A stretch of 64,000 nt of DNA from Abelmoschus esculentus (Eukaryota > Streptophyta > Magnoliopsida > Malvales > Malvaceae), in assembly GCA_035048815.1 (NCBI GenBank), contig JAUCBN010000017.1:9854936-9918935 (forward strand), given 5' to 3'. Positions 37,401 to 49,187 of the stretch are shown one piece after another. The translations under genes were made by a program, and so were the position numbers. The stretch's first letter is position 1, and each line of letters opens with the position of its first letter. The notes beneath the pieces were generated by a model. That model did no database searches, was not told the origin of the DNA, and worked only from the letters and a program-made list of their open reading frames with translations.

Positions 37401-40400
37401 ATGGGCTTTATAGAGATTCTGTTCTAATTTAACAGAGTAAAATTCTGAAAATTTCAGATTAATCTGTATAATTTTGTTCAAAAGATAATAATTAATTATT
37501 TGAAATCATAAAATTTGATTTTAATAAAATTTGGTTATCGTTTTGATGCGATTAAAACGTGCATGTCTAAATGGGCTTTATAGAGATTCCGTTCGAATTT
37601 TAACCGAGTAAAAAGCTGAAAATTTGAGATTAATCTGTATAATTTTGTTCAAAAGCCTATAATAAACTATTTGAACTCATAAAATTTAATTTAATAACAT
37701 TTGGTTGTCGTTTTGATGCGATTAATACGAGCATGTCTAAATATGCTCTATAGAGAATCCATTCGAATTTTAACCGAGTAAAAACCATAAAATTTGAGAT
37801 TAATCGGTATAATTTTGTTCAAAAGCCCATAATTAAATATTTAAACTCATAAAATTTGATTTAATAACATTTGGTTGTCGTTTTATTGGGATTAAAACGT
37901 TCATGTCTAAATGGGCTTTATAGAGATTCCGTTCTAATTTTAACCGAGTAAAATTCTGAAAATTTCAGATTAATCTGTATAATTTTGTTCAAAAGCTAAT
38001 AATTAAATATTTGAAATCATAAAATATGATTTTAATAAAATTTGGTTGTCGTTTTGATGCGATTAAAACGTGCATGTCTAAATGAGCTTTATATTGATTT
38101 CGTTCGAATTTTAACTGGGTAAAAAGCTAAAAATTTGAGATTAATCTGCATAATTTTGGTAAAAAGCCTATAATTAACTATTTGAACTCATAAAATTTAA
38201 TTTAGTAACATTTGGTTTTCGTTTTGATGCGATTAATATAAGCAAGTCTAGATGTGCTCTATTGAGAATCCGTTCAAATTTTAACCGGGTAAAAACCTTA
38301 AAATTTGAGATTAATCTGTATAATTTTGTTTAAAAGCCCATAATTAAATATTTAAACTCATAAAATTTAATTTAATAACATTTGGTTGTCGTTTTGTTGG
38401 GATTAAAACGTACATGTCTAAATGGGCTTTATAGAGATTCCGTTCTAATTTTAAGCGAGTAAAATTCTGAAAATTTTAGATTAATCTGTATAATTTTTTT
38501 CAGAAGCTAATAATTAAATATTTGAAATCATAAAATATGATTTTAATAAAATTTTGTTGTCGTTTTGATGCGATTAAAACGTGCATGTCTAAATGGGCTT
38601 TATAGAGATTCCGTTCGAATTTTAACTGAGTAAAAAGCTAAAAATTTCAGATTAATCTGTATAATTTGTTCAAAAGCCTATAATTAACTATTTGAACTCA
38701 TAAAATTTAATTTAGTAACATTTGGTTGTCGTTTTGATGCGATTAATACGAGCATGTCAAAATGTGCTCTATAGAGAATCCGTTCGAATTTTAACCGAGT
38801 AAAAACCTTAAAATTTGAGATTAATCTGTATAATTTTGTTCAAAAGCCCATAATTAAATATTTAAACTCATAAAATTTGATTTAATAACATTAGGTTGTC
38901 GTTTTGTTGGGATTAATACAAGCATGTCTAAATGTGCTCTATAGAGAATCCGTTCGAATTTTAACCGAGTAAAAACCTTAAAATTTGGGATTAATCTGTA
39001 TAATTTTGTTCAAAAGCCCATAATTAAATATTTAAACTCATAAAATTTGATTTAATAACATTTGGTTGTCGTTTTGTGTGATTAAAACATTCATGTCTAA
39101 ATGGGCTTTATAGAGATTCCGTTCTAATTTTAACCGAGTAAAATTCTAAAATTTCAGATTAATCTGTATAATTTTGTTCAAAAGCTAATAATAAAATATT
39201 TGAAATCATAAAATTTGATTTTAATAAAATTTGGTTGTCGTTTTGATGCGATTAAAACGTGCATGTCTAAATGGGATTTATAGAGATTCCGTTCGAATTT
39301 TAACTGAGTAAAAAGCTGAAAATTTAAGATTAATCTGTATAATTTTGTTCAAAAGCCTATAATTAACTATTTGAACTCATAAAATTTAATTTAGTAACAT
39401 TTGGTTGTCGTTTTGATGCGATTAATACGAGCATGTCTAAATGTGCTCTATAGAGAATCCGTTCGAATTTTAACGTGCATGTCTGAATGGGCATGTCTAA
39501 ATGTGCTCTATACGAGCTGAAAATTTGTGATTAATCTATATAATTTTGTTCACAAGCCTATAATTAACTACTTGAACTCATAAAATTTAATTTAATAACA
39601 CTTGTTTATCGTTTTGTTGGGATTAAACGTGCATGTCTAAATGGGCTTTATAGAGATTCAGTTCTAATTTTAACCGAGTACAATTCTGAAAATTTCAGAT
39701 TAATCTGTATAATTTTATTCAAAAGCTAATAATTAAATATTTGAAATCATAAAATTTGATTTTAATAAAATTTGGTTATCGTTTTGATGCGATTAAAACG
39801 TGAATGTCTAAATGGGATTTATAGAGATTCCGTTCGAATTTTAACTGAGTAAAAAGCTGAAAATTTGAGATTAATCTGTACAATTTTGTTCAAAAGCCTA
39901 TAATTAACTATTTGAACTCATAAAATTTAATTTAGTAACATTTGGTTGTCGTTTTGATGCGATTAATACGAGCATGTCTAAATGTGCTCTATAGAGAATC
40001 CGTTCGAATTTTAACCGAGTAAAAACCTGAATATTTGATATTAATCTGTATAATTTTATTCAAAAGCCCATAATTAAATATTTAAACTCATAAAATTTGA
40101 TTTAATAACATTAGGTTGTCGTTTTGTTGGGATTAATACAAGCATGTCTAAATATGCTCTATAGAGAATCCGTTCGAATTTTAACCGAGTAAAAACCTTA
40201 AAATTTGGGATTAATCTGCATAATTTTGTTCAAAAGCCCCTAATTAAATATTTAAACTCATAAAATTTGATTTAATAACATTTGGTTGTCATTTTGTGTG
40301 ATTAAAACATTCATGTCTAAATGGGCTTTATAGAGATTCCGTTCTAATTTAACCGAGTAAAATTCTGAAAGTTTCAGATTAATCTGTATAATTTTGTTCA

Positions 40401-41190
40401 CACGCTAATAATTAAATATTTGAAATCATAAAATTTGATTTTAATGAAATTTGGTTGTCGTTTTGATGCGATTAAAACGTGCATGTCTAAATGGGCTTTA
40501 TAGAGATTCTGTTTTGAATTTTAACCGAGTAAAAAGCTAAAAATTTGAGATTAATCTATATAATTTTGTTCAAAAGACTATAATTAACTATTTGAACTCA
40601 TAAAATTTAATTTAGTAACATTTGGTTGTCGTTTTGATGCGATTAATACGAGCATGACTAAATGTGCTCTATAGAGAATCCGTTCGAATTTTAACCGAGT
40701 AAGAACCTTAAAATTTGAGATTAATCTGTATAATTTTGTTCAAAAGACCATAATTAAATATTTAAACTCATAAAATTTGTTTTAATGACATTTGGTTGTC
40801 GTTTTGTCGGGATTAAAACGTGCATGTCTAAATGGGCTTTATAGAGATTCCGTTTTAATTTAACCGAGTAAAATTCTAAAAATTTCAGATTAATCTGTAT
40901 AATTTTGTTCAAACGCTAATAATTAAATATTTGAAATCATAAAATTTGATTTTAATGAAATTTGGTTGTCGTTTTGATGCGATTAAAACGTGCATGTCTA
41001 AATGAGCTTTATAGAGATTCTATTTTTAATATTAACCGAGTAAAAAGCTAAAAATTTGAGATTAATCTATATAATTTTGTTCAAAAGACTATAATTAACT
41101 ATTTGAACTCATAAAATTTAATTTAGTAACATTTGGTTATCGTTTTGATGCGATTAATAAGAACATGACTAAATGTGCTCAATTATCGGG
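31453..41190 (-). repeat. 170-bp satellite array, reverse orientation
   Basis: About 57 monomers of the same family as 10910-25224, inverted. The same three monomer types and the same trimeric order are present; the type 2 equivalent AATATTTGAAATCATAAAAT recurs at 340- to 511-bp steps. Some monomers are shortened or fused, e.g. near 35040, 37020 and 39475-39530 where two unit parts are joined out of phase. The first codons of the LINE frame at 31497 are satellite-derived, showing a direct junction near 31452. Confidence 0.95.
33184..34745 (-). repeat. About 1.02-kb tandem duplication within the reverse 170-bp array
   Basis: 33184-33720 is nearly identical to 34204-34740, including rare variants such as AAGTAAAAAGAAGAAAATTT and GTCGTTTTCACGCGATTAAT. 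The offset of 1020 bp equals two trimers. Confidence 0.8.
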
Positions 41191-41420
41191 TTAAAATCGG
41201 ATTGATGTTCGGTTTAGATCAGTTTTTAGCAAGTTAATTTCGGGTTGTTTTCGGTTCGGGTTACTTCCGGTTCGGGTGAAGTCGGTTACGGGTTCTTCTA
41301 GAATTTGGATTAGTTTCGGTTTCGACTCGGGTTTCGAATCACTCTAAATCATCAGTTTCGTTTCGGTTTGGGTTTTGGTTTGGGTAAATCGGTTTGATTT
41401 TCGGTTCTCGGATCAAGTTT
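41191..41420. repeat. Degenerate GGTTCGGGTT-rich spacer between the two satellites
   Basis: The 170-bp array ends near 41190. The next 220 bp are full of TTCGGTTCGGGTT-like words and then run into the 33-bp array. No gene. The tail of the frame 41352-41693 (KPKPKPK) comes from this spacer. Confidence 0.65.
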
Positions 41421-42640
41421 GCTAGGTCTACGTATACCGTGATCAATGACCCCTCTCTTTGAGTATATGTTGTGATGAATGACCCTTCTCTTTGAGTGCA
41501 TGTCAAGATGAACTGTCCCTCTCTTTGAGCGTATACCTTGATGGACTACCCCTCTCTTTGAGCGTATGTCGCTATGAATGATCCCTCTCTTCGAGTGCAT
41601 GTCATAATGAACAGTCTCTTTCTTAGAGCGTATACCGTGATTTACGACCCTTCTATTTGAGCGTATCTCACGATGAATGATCCCTCTCTTCAAGAGTATG
41701 TCATCATGAACGATCCTTCTCTTTGAGTGTATACCGTGATCGATGACCCCTCTCTTTTAACGTATATTGCGATGAATGACCCCTCTCTTTGAGTGCATGT
41801 CATGGTGAAAAGTCCATTTCTTAGAGCGTATATCATGATGGACAACCATTCTCTTGAGCGTATGTCGCGTTAAATGACCCCTCTCTTCAAGCATATGTCA
41901 TAGTGAACGGTCTCTCTTTGAGCATATATGGTGATGGACGACCAATCTCTTTGAGCGCATGTCGCGATGAATGACCCCTTTCTTCGAGTGCATGTCATAA
42001 GGAAAAGTCCCTCTCTTTGAGCGTATACTGTGATGGACGCCGCCGCACTTTGAGCTTATATTGCGATTAATGACCCCTCTCTTCGAGTGATGTCATAATG
42101 AACGGTCCCTCTCTTTGAGCATATACCTCTTCGACTGCATGTCATAGTGAACGATCCCTTTCTTAGAGCGTATATCGTGATGGACGAGCCCTCTCTCGGA
42201 GCGTTTGTCGTGATGAATGCCCCCTTCTTCGAGCATATGTCATAATGAACAGTCCCACTCTTTGAGCGTATACCATGATTGACGACCCCTCTCTTTGAGC
42301 GTTTTTCGCGATGAATGACCCCTCTCTTTGAGTGCATGTCATGGTGAACGGTCCCTCTCTTTGAGTGTATACCGTGAGGGACGACACCTCTCTTTGAGCG
42401 TATGTCGCGATATTTGACCCCTCTCTTCGAGTGCAAGTCATAATTAATGGTCCCTTTCTTAGAGCGTATACCGAGATGAACAACCCCTCTCTTTGAGCAT
42501 ATGTCACGATGAATGACCCCTCTCTTCGAGTACATGTCAGTGAATGGTCCTTTTCTTAGAGTGTTTACCATGATGGACGACCCCTCTCTTTGAGTGTATG
42601 TCGCGATGATTGACCCCTCTCTTCGAGTTCTCTCCTTAAC
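41421..42640 (-). repeat. 33-bp satellite array, reverse orientation (segment 1)
   Basis: Same family as 1-3415, inverted, with cores such as GACCCCTCTCTTTGAGCGTA. The 99-bp pattern of three variants is visible. The frames 41352-41693, 42056-42571 and 42163-42507 are repeat-encoded. Confidence 0.93.
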
Positions 42641-43195
42641 TGTTGTTTTTAATTCTAGTGTTTACTCTCCCTTAAATTGTGATAATGAAGGCTTTCATTG
42701 CATGTCTTCTCTTTCTTTCTTGCTGAAACTGACAACCTTAAAATGATGTAAAGACTCTCTTGAAAGCGTTAAAACCATTGCTGGAAATAACAACATTCAA
42801 GTGGTGTAATTGCTCCATTGAATTGCATTGTAACCAATTAGCCTTGATGGGTCTTCAAGAAACTTCAATTGATGTAAATGCCATGTCATTCCTGAGAATA
42901 TGATCAACCATTTGCTCCAAAAGAATAACATAGCTGAAATATATAAGCAACCACTAGATAACAACTTTATTCAATAAAAATAAAAGTGAATGCACAAAAC
43001 AGATTTAATGAGCTAGATTAATTAATTAAACTAGTTACATTGAATGTTCTAGTTTAATTAATAAAATCACACACTAAATTAACTTATAAACATAAGAAAA
43101 CTAGCATGCTTTAAGTGAACTATCATGCATTAATTAAACTAATGAACTTAATTGAACTAACATGCTTAAATGAACATCAAGCATTATTTATTCAT
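42641..43195. other. Unidentified insertion in the 33-bp array
   Basis: About 555 bp of non-satellite sequence with satellite on both sides. It has no long frame and no LTR or TIR that I can define. The second half is AT-rich with repeated words such as TTAATTAAACTA and ACATGCTT(A/T)A. Could be a fragment of a non-coding or deleted mobile element. Confidence 0.45.
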
Positions 43196-43692
43196 GCACA
43201 CATGCTGAACGGTCCCTTGAATGACCCCTATCTTTGAGTACATGTCTTGGTGAACGATCTCTCTCTTTGAGCGTATACCGTGATGGGCAACTCCTCTCTT
43301 TGAGCGTATGCCGCAATGAATGACCCCTCTCTTCGAGTGCATGTCATAACAAATAGTCCCTTTCTTAGAGCATACACCATGATGGATGACCATTCTCTTT
43401 GAGCGTATGTCGCGATGAATGAGCCTTCTCTTCGAGTGTATGTCATAATGAACAGTCCCTTTCTCAGAGCGTATACTGTGATGGAAGACCTCTCTCTTTG
43501 AGCGTATGTCGCGGTCAAATGACCCCTCTCTTCGAGTACATGTCAGTGAATGGTCCTTTTCTTAGAGTGTTTACCATGATGGACGACCCCTCTCTTTGAG
43601 CGTATGTCATGATCATGACCCCTCTCTTCGAGTGCATGTCATAATGAACTGTCCCTTTCTCAGAGCGTATATCATGATGGAATACCCCTCTC
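43196..43692 (-). repeat. 33-bp satellite array, reverse orientation (segment 2)
   Basis: Continues the array after the insertion. It ends within a unit at ACCCCTCTC, exactly where the LTR sequence TGATATG begins. The frames 43184-43393 and 43228-43518 are repeat-encoded. Confidence 0.92.
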
Positions 43693-45398
43693 TGATATGC
43701 TCCAACTCTCCAAGATGCTTGTAGAGAGAAGCTTTGATTACCCGGACCTTAGAATGCAAGCCAAGCCTTGTATCACGCTTGTTTCCTGAACAAAAGAATG
43801 TTAAAAGATGCTGGAAATAAGATAAGGATGATTCAAGAAGGGGTTATGGTGTAGGGGATGTTGATGGTTGATTAAGGAAGGAAATAGAGATGTTTAAGTG
43901 ATGTAAATGATATGAAAGGATATGTAAAGGGCTGGTGAAGAATAGTGGACGAAAATGGAAGATGGATGGTGATTATGGGGTGTTGAAATGATAGTATTCA
44001 AAGGGGTAAGGGTTGAACTTATGTTATAGGAACATAAACCCAATCTAGTTGCAACTCTGAGGATGGTAGATGCACTTAGACCTCTTGGAAATGTAATTCC
44101 AGAAACCTAAAGTATAAAGGATGGAGGGTGACGCCACAATTCAAAGAGATGATTTGATATGTCGATAAAGTTCTAAAAAGAAAAAGAATGAGAGATTAAC
44201 TCAAAAACTAAATAATCTGATTCAAAGTTGTTGTCTGAAATGCCAAAATGGCTACATATTTGTAGGAAATGAAAGGGTGTGGACAAGGGACATTTCCCTT
44301 TGAAAGGGTGGCCGAATAGAGGCCTTGGTGTCTGTTCAATTGGTGGCGTCTCCCACTTTAACCGTTCGGTTGAATGGTGTCTCCTCCCAATAATTGTTGT
44401 AACTTTTCGATTTAAAATTCTAGCCTGCACAGTCTTCAATAAATTGGACATATCTCGAGTTCCCGACAGCAGATTGATCAGATTAAACATGTGCTGGAAA
44501 GATAAGAGACTAAGGAACAACTTTCATGAAGACACTAAAGTCCAATTCTACTCATATACTTCTCGAAATCGGCACACAAGTGGACCATCATGAATCTGTC
44601 CAATTTAGAGTGTTATCTCTTTATTTTGGCGCCCAAAACATGTTTCCTTCCATGTTGGTCGGTTGTGTCTCTTGGGGAAGGAACATGTTCTTCCATGGTT
44701 GAGCTGTAGGTTGTAGGGTGAGCTAAGATGAGCTGGATGAACTAAGGTTGAGCTGAGCTAGCTAGCTGAAAGTTCTCCATCTTTGAGTGAAGATTTGAGC
44801 TAAATGGCTAACCCCATATCTTAGTGAACTTATCATAAGGGCCATAATACTCTACTCAATCCATAAGAGTGAGTAGGAGCTTATCTGAATTCCATATTAA
44901 TTGAAATTCACCATTTGTCGTTTTGAGCTCATTCTAGATTCGTGAACTGGAATGTAGCTAGCATCCGCTTCATTGCGCTGCCTAGGAGTGTTTTATACAT
45001 TTTAGTGTTGATCGGAAGCTGGTAAGTTTCTCAAACAATGATTCTTTGTTTTCAGCTCAAATGGTGCATTCGAGCTAAAATGGAGTTGGCCAATAGTCCC
45101 TTAAGCTGTGTTTAACATAACCTGCAAAGAAACAACTTAAACTAATAAGTATGATGTTAATAAACATGTGTTGAATATTAAAAATGCATAATATAAGCCA
45201 GATAAAGATGTGGTTCAATATCAATTACTAAGTTATCAATAGTAATATAAGGAAATAAACATTATAGGTATATAATATGAGATAGCAAGCGAGTGTAGCA
45301 CATGAATTGAATAAATAAAGAGGATTAAGTAGAACTCCCTGAGTGGACTTGTGTGACTTAGGGTATGGCAGAATTTAAGGTTGGTCGTGCACATACCA
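43693..45398 (-). mobile_element. 1.7-kb LTR, minus strand (3' LTR of a truncated element)
   Basis: On the minus strand it starts TGGTATGTGC at 45398, directly after a polypurine tract, and ends GGAGCATATCA at 43693, giving imperfect TGGTATG / CATATCA ends and a length of 1706 bp. The same family recurs at 53987-55649, 62183-62842 (plus) and 62018-62182, 62843-64000 (minus). A stretch rich in AGCT words lies at 44680-44830. Frames at 44173-44520 and 44279-44593 have no support as genes. Its 3' end abuts satellite. Confidence 0.75.
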
Positions 45399-45416
45399 TC
45401 CCCTCCTTTTTTTGGG
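45399..45416 (-). other. Polypurine tract of the minus-strand element
   Basis: On the minus strand it reads CCCAAAAAAAGGAGGGGA, directly before the TGG start of the LTR. Position and composition fit the plus-strand primer of an LTR retrotransposon. Confidence 0.7.
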
Positions 45417-45733
45417 CGATTTATCCTCAAATCGAACCCCTTGGTGCTGGAATCTCCCTTAGCAATGGGAATGACATGGTTTTTCCGTGCATGGCCTTCT
45501 AACTCCTTGAGTTTCTGAAAACAAGATGGGAACTTTTTGGCTTCTTTTGGGTTAGAAAATTCAGAAGTGATCACGTGATGTGTCAAAAGACATTCCCTAA
45601 TCAACTTGATGCTGCCAGATGCCTTTTCTTCCTTAGGTCTTCCTTCTTTAAGCTTGGTTTGGATCTTCTGTTGTTTCCAAGCCTCCACACTTTGTTTCAT
45701 CAAAATCTGATCACTTTGCACTTGTTTTGGCAT
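45417..45733 (-). pseudogene. C-terminal scrap of a retrotransposon polyprotein
   Basis: An open minus-strand frame of about 105 codons ending near the polypurine tract, with FDLRINRPKKGGDG at its end. A DLRxN...GG(D/N)D pattern just before the polypurine tract is common at the 3' ends of plant LTR-retrotransposon coding regions. The rest is rich in Lys and Glu (EAWKQQKIQTKLKEG, KKFPSCFQKLKELEG) and shows no catalytic motif. The frame is cut at about 45733 by the truncated Athila-like LTR; the residues beyond that point are encoded by the other element. Confidence 0.5.
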
Positions 45734-45771
45734 GTTCACTTGCACTAATTGCGCATATTTGACACACATCA
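45734..45771 (+). mobile_element. Last 38 bp of the 5' LTR of the Athila-like element
   Basis: GTTCACTTGCACTAATTGCG and what follows, up to CATCA at 45771, match the end of the 3' LTR (53489-53526) with one difference. Upstream the similarity stops, so nearly all of the 5' LTR has been lost where it meets the minus-strand element. Confidence 0.8.
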
Positions 45772-45777
45772 AGTTTT

Positions 45778-45795
45778 TGGCGCCGTTGCCGGGGA
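45778..45795 (+). other. Primer-binding site of the Athila-like element (tRNA-Asp type)
   Basis: TGGCGCCGTTGCCGGGGA is complementary to the 3' end of plant tRNA-Asp (with the CCA tail) and is the primer site typical of Athila-lineage Ty3/gypsy elements. It lies six bases after the LTR end. Confidence 0.92.
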
Positions 45796-45880
45796 TTGAC
45801 AACTAAATTTTATTTTCTTTATTTCTTTCTTTTATTTTAGTTATTTTAATTTTATTATTATTTTTTACTAGGTTTATTTT

Positions 45881-48078
45881 TTGTGTATGACAAAGGCCAA
45901 CCCTAGCAATCCACTGTACGAGATCGATCCAGAAATCGAGAGAACCTACCAAGGGTTGAGAAGACAGATCCAAGGAGCCATGACAGTAAATCAAGGAAAC
46001 CAGAATTTACCTGCTGGCAATAAAGGCCTTCCACAGCAACCACTGTTGCGGCAGTTAACTGTTAGAGATTTTCTGGTGGAAGATCTGAATGGATTGAACC
46101 ATGGAGTTGTCACACCAGAGATAGGAGCAACCCACTTTGAACTCAAACCAATGATGCTCAATATGCTTAATACTATTGGACAATTTAGTGGGTTTGCAAC
46201 TGAACATGCCAGGCAACATCTCAAGTCCTTCATGGAAGTCTGCAACTCATTCAAAATTCAAGGAGTCTATGAAGACATTTTGAGATTAAAATTTTTTCCC
46301 TATTCATTGAGGGATAGGGCCAAGACCTGGTTAAATAGCATTCCGGCAGGATCTATTGGATCTTTGAGTGAACTCTGCCGAGAATTCATTACGCGATTTA
46401 ACCCTACAAACTTATATGATCGACAAGCTGATGACGAACCTATGTACGAGGCTTGGGAACGCTACAGAGAGTTACTAAACAAATGTCCATTACATAGATT
46501 TCCACTATGGACACAAGTAACCATGTTCTACAATGCTACCAATGCCGCGATAAAGATGATGTTAGATGCCTCGGCAAATGAAACACTCCTTGAAAAAGCT
46601 CCGGAAGAAGCTATTGAGATTCTGAACAAACTCGCAAGGAACGATTTTCAATTCCCTACTTCTAGGCGAGGAGGATTAAGGCGCCAAGCCACAGTGAATG
46701 AACTAGAAACTACCAATTTAGTGGCAGCACAATTGGCATCTTTAACCAAGATGTTTCAGAACATGCAAGTACAGCAAAATACTTAAGAGGTAAAAGTGAT
46801 CAATTCTTCTGAGTATATGCATGATGAGGAATCTGGTTTCTATGTAGGAAATTACAACCGGAACAACAATATGATGTCAAATACATACAATTCGGCATGA
46901 AAAAAGCATCCAAATTTTTCATGGAGCAATCCTAATAATGCCTTGAACCCCACTAATCAAGCCTCAGGTTATCAAAATACACTGCTGCAGCAACATGTTC
47001 AACAGCCACTGTCGCAGCAGCAGATGCATCAGCAACAACCTATAAACTCATTAGAAAATACTCTCAAGGCCTTCATAATGAAAACAAAATCATATATGTC
47101 AGGGAACCATAGTTTCATGAATAGAACTGATGACTTCGTGAATAGAATTGAGATGAGGCTGCAAAATTAGGAAGCTGCAAAATCAGGAAGCTGCTATTAA
47201 ATCACTAGAAACTCAAGTTGGTCAATTTGCTCAAAAACAGAATACTAGATCACAGGAAGGACTACCTAGCAATACTAGATCACAAGTTGGACTACCTAGT
47301 TCAAAAAGTTCATGGATATTTTAAAGCAAGTCCACATCAACTTGCCATTTGTTGAGGCAATTGAACAAGTGCCCAACTATGCTAAATTCTTGAAAGAAAT
47401 TGTGTCTAAAAGAATGAAGCTAGGTGAGTTTGAAATAGTGGCAGCAACTGAAGGATGCATGACAATGTTGCACAATCGCATGCCACCCAAACTGAAGGAT
47501 CCTGGATGCTTTACAATACCTTGTGTGATTGGTACCAGTTATGAAGGAATGGCATTATGTGACCTAGGAGAAAGCATCAATCTCATGCCCAAATGAGTCT
47601 TTCAAAAGCTTGGAATAGGAAGGACAAAGCCTACGATAGTGCTTCTCCAACTTGCGGATAGATCCTCTGTGCATCCTGAAGGAAAAATAGAGGACATATT
47701 GGTAAGGATAGACAAATTTATTTTTCATGTCGACTTCCTTGTCCTTGATTGTGAAGCAGATGATAATACACCGATCATCCTGGGAAGACCTATCCTTGCT
47801 ACTGGATAAACCTTAATTGATGTGCGAAATGGAGAGTTGACAATGAGGGTGAATGACCAGCAAGTCAAGCTCAATGCATTCCACAAATTGAAAAAATTTG
47901 ATGATCCAGAAGAGTGCAAAGTCCTCTACACAACAGACGCGGACACCAAGATATCCTACCTCGGCAGCACGCTCGACAGATTATTTGGCAAGAAAATTAA
48001 GCCCGAGGTGAAGGCAGAAAATAAGGATGGACACAAACCAGAAGGGAAAGGCCAACACTTGAAGAAAAATCTAGGCTA
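45881..48078 (+). pseudogene. Gag and protease remnant of an Athila-like Ty3/gypsy element
   Basis: Gag packages the element RNA; the aspartic protease cuts the polyprotein. The Gag part (45881-46786, 301 codons) has the plant retrotransposon gag domain, with LRLKFFPYSLRDRAKTWLNS and FITRFNPTNLYDRQADDEP, then a QQ-rich tail (46943-47170). No zinc knuckle is seen. The protease part (47312 on) has DPGCFTIPCVIG, the active-site region ALCDLGESINLMP with Asp at 47561 (usual D-L/S-G-A, here D-L-G-E) and ILGRPILATG. Most lies in one frame with stops at 46784 (TAA), 46898 (TGA), 47594 (TGA) and about 47807 (TAA). A 16-bp tandem duplication near 47163-47190 shifts the frame, and a 30-bp one lies near 47243-47300; sequence before 47312 has a deletion that restores the frame. 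Coding ends at about 48078 without reverse transcriptase or integrase. Confidence 0.92.
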
Positions 48079-48590
48079 AAAAGAGATAAATAAATTGGGA
48101 GATGCATTTACATGCACTCCACCAGTAACATAATCTCTTTCCTTCTATTTTATTATATGAGGATTAGTTTTAATTTTAGGATTTATGTTTTTTTTTAATT
48201 TTTGTTATTGATGTTTTTATTTTATGTTTTTTTAGGATAATAAAAGCAAGAATAAGGGAGAAATAGTTCACAGTAGGAATTCTGTTGAGGCAGTAAACAG
48301 TATTAGAAGCCGCAACAATCCCAACGGGCACAAATAGTGTAACGGCTATCTGTCGAGTCTTACGTCGCGATAGTAAATGCTAACGGGCAGTAAATTCAAA
48401 ACGGCTACAAAACAGCTAGTAGTTTAAACGGCTACAAGGTCGAGGCCTATATAAGCAACATCATTCTCTTGAACTATTCACTCTTGCATTCTTGATTTCT
48501 TAGAATTCTACTAAATCTTGCTCTCACACTCACAAGCATTCTTGAAATTTTCAGAATCTATTCAAGAAAGTCTCAAAGACTTCCAATCTT
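48079..48590 (+). other. Non-coding spacer where reverse transcriptase and integrase would be expected
   Basis: No RT, RNase H or integrase motif in any frame. AT-rich at first, then words built on AACGGCTA (near 48341, 48408, 48429), which resemble the spacer usually found downstream of integrase in Athila-like elements. This points to a deletion that removed the rest of pol. Confidence 0.6.
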
Positions 48591-48828
48591 CATCCATTGC
48601 AGCATACAATCTATTTGCCCCTGCCACTGTTGCAGACCGATTCAACAGATCTTTTGTCGCTCGGTAATTGTGGGAGGAGCAAGGGTTCCAACACAGTGTA
48701 GAAGAAAACTTCGGCATCGAACATTACTTGTTCAACAAGATTAAATATCAAGAACGAGAGATTTTTTGCCTACAACCTCCCCAGGCAAATGCCACCATAG
48801 TGCGAGAATTTTATGCACATGGGCCGAG
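48591..48828 (+). pseudogene. Env-like / plant transposon protein ORF, N-terminal part
   Basis: Third ORF of Athila-like elements, function not established. In one frame: FAPATVADRFNRSFVAR, an in-frame TAA at 48665, LWEEQGFQHS, then ANATIVREFYAHG, which matches the usual start of this protein family. Interrupted at 48828 by an inserted LTR element; the reading continues at 50100. Confidence 0.65.
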
Positions 48829-49171
48829 TGATACATGTATGAGAGGGCTAAAGTAATGCACCTTGAGCAAAAATCTGAATTTGTTGGTAAAGTCTGGAAA
48901 GTCAGCAAACTTGCGTTGTCTTTTTGGATGGGTTTCGTGCATTTCTGGGTAGAGTTGTCTTCTTACAAATTGACCGTCATTCAGTTACCTTTTCAAAGCA
49001 TCTTGAAACGCATCAATTGAATATCGGGAGCACCATCTATCTTACTATATTTTTTTTCTTTTTTTTTTCTTTATTTTCTTGTTAAATTTTCAAGATGACT
49101 TCTCTTCCACGGTACTTTAATCTTTGATGAACTTCCTCCACTCATCAGTTTAGATTCGAGGGCGAATCTTT

Positions 49172-49187
49172 TTGAGGAGTGGGAGAA
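49172..49187 (+). other. Polypurine tract of the nested element
   Basis: GAGGAGTGGGAGAA directly before the second TGATACATG. Just upstream, TTCGAGGGCGAATC resembles the usual end of a polyprotein gene next to a polypurine tract. Confidence 0.65.

Noticed and set aside
44173..44593. Overlapping frames shared between LTR copies
   Set aside because: Present on both strands of an LTR, no domain, and broken in the copy at 62843-64000.
45778..45795. tRNA-Asp gene
   Set aside because: Only the 18 bases complementary to the tRNA 3' end are present; this is a primer-binding site.
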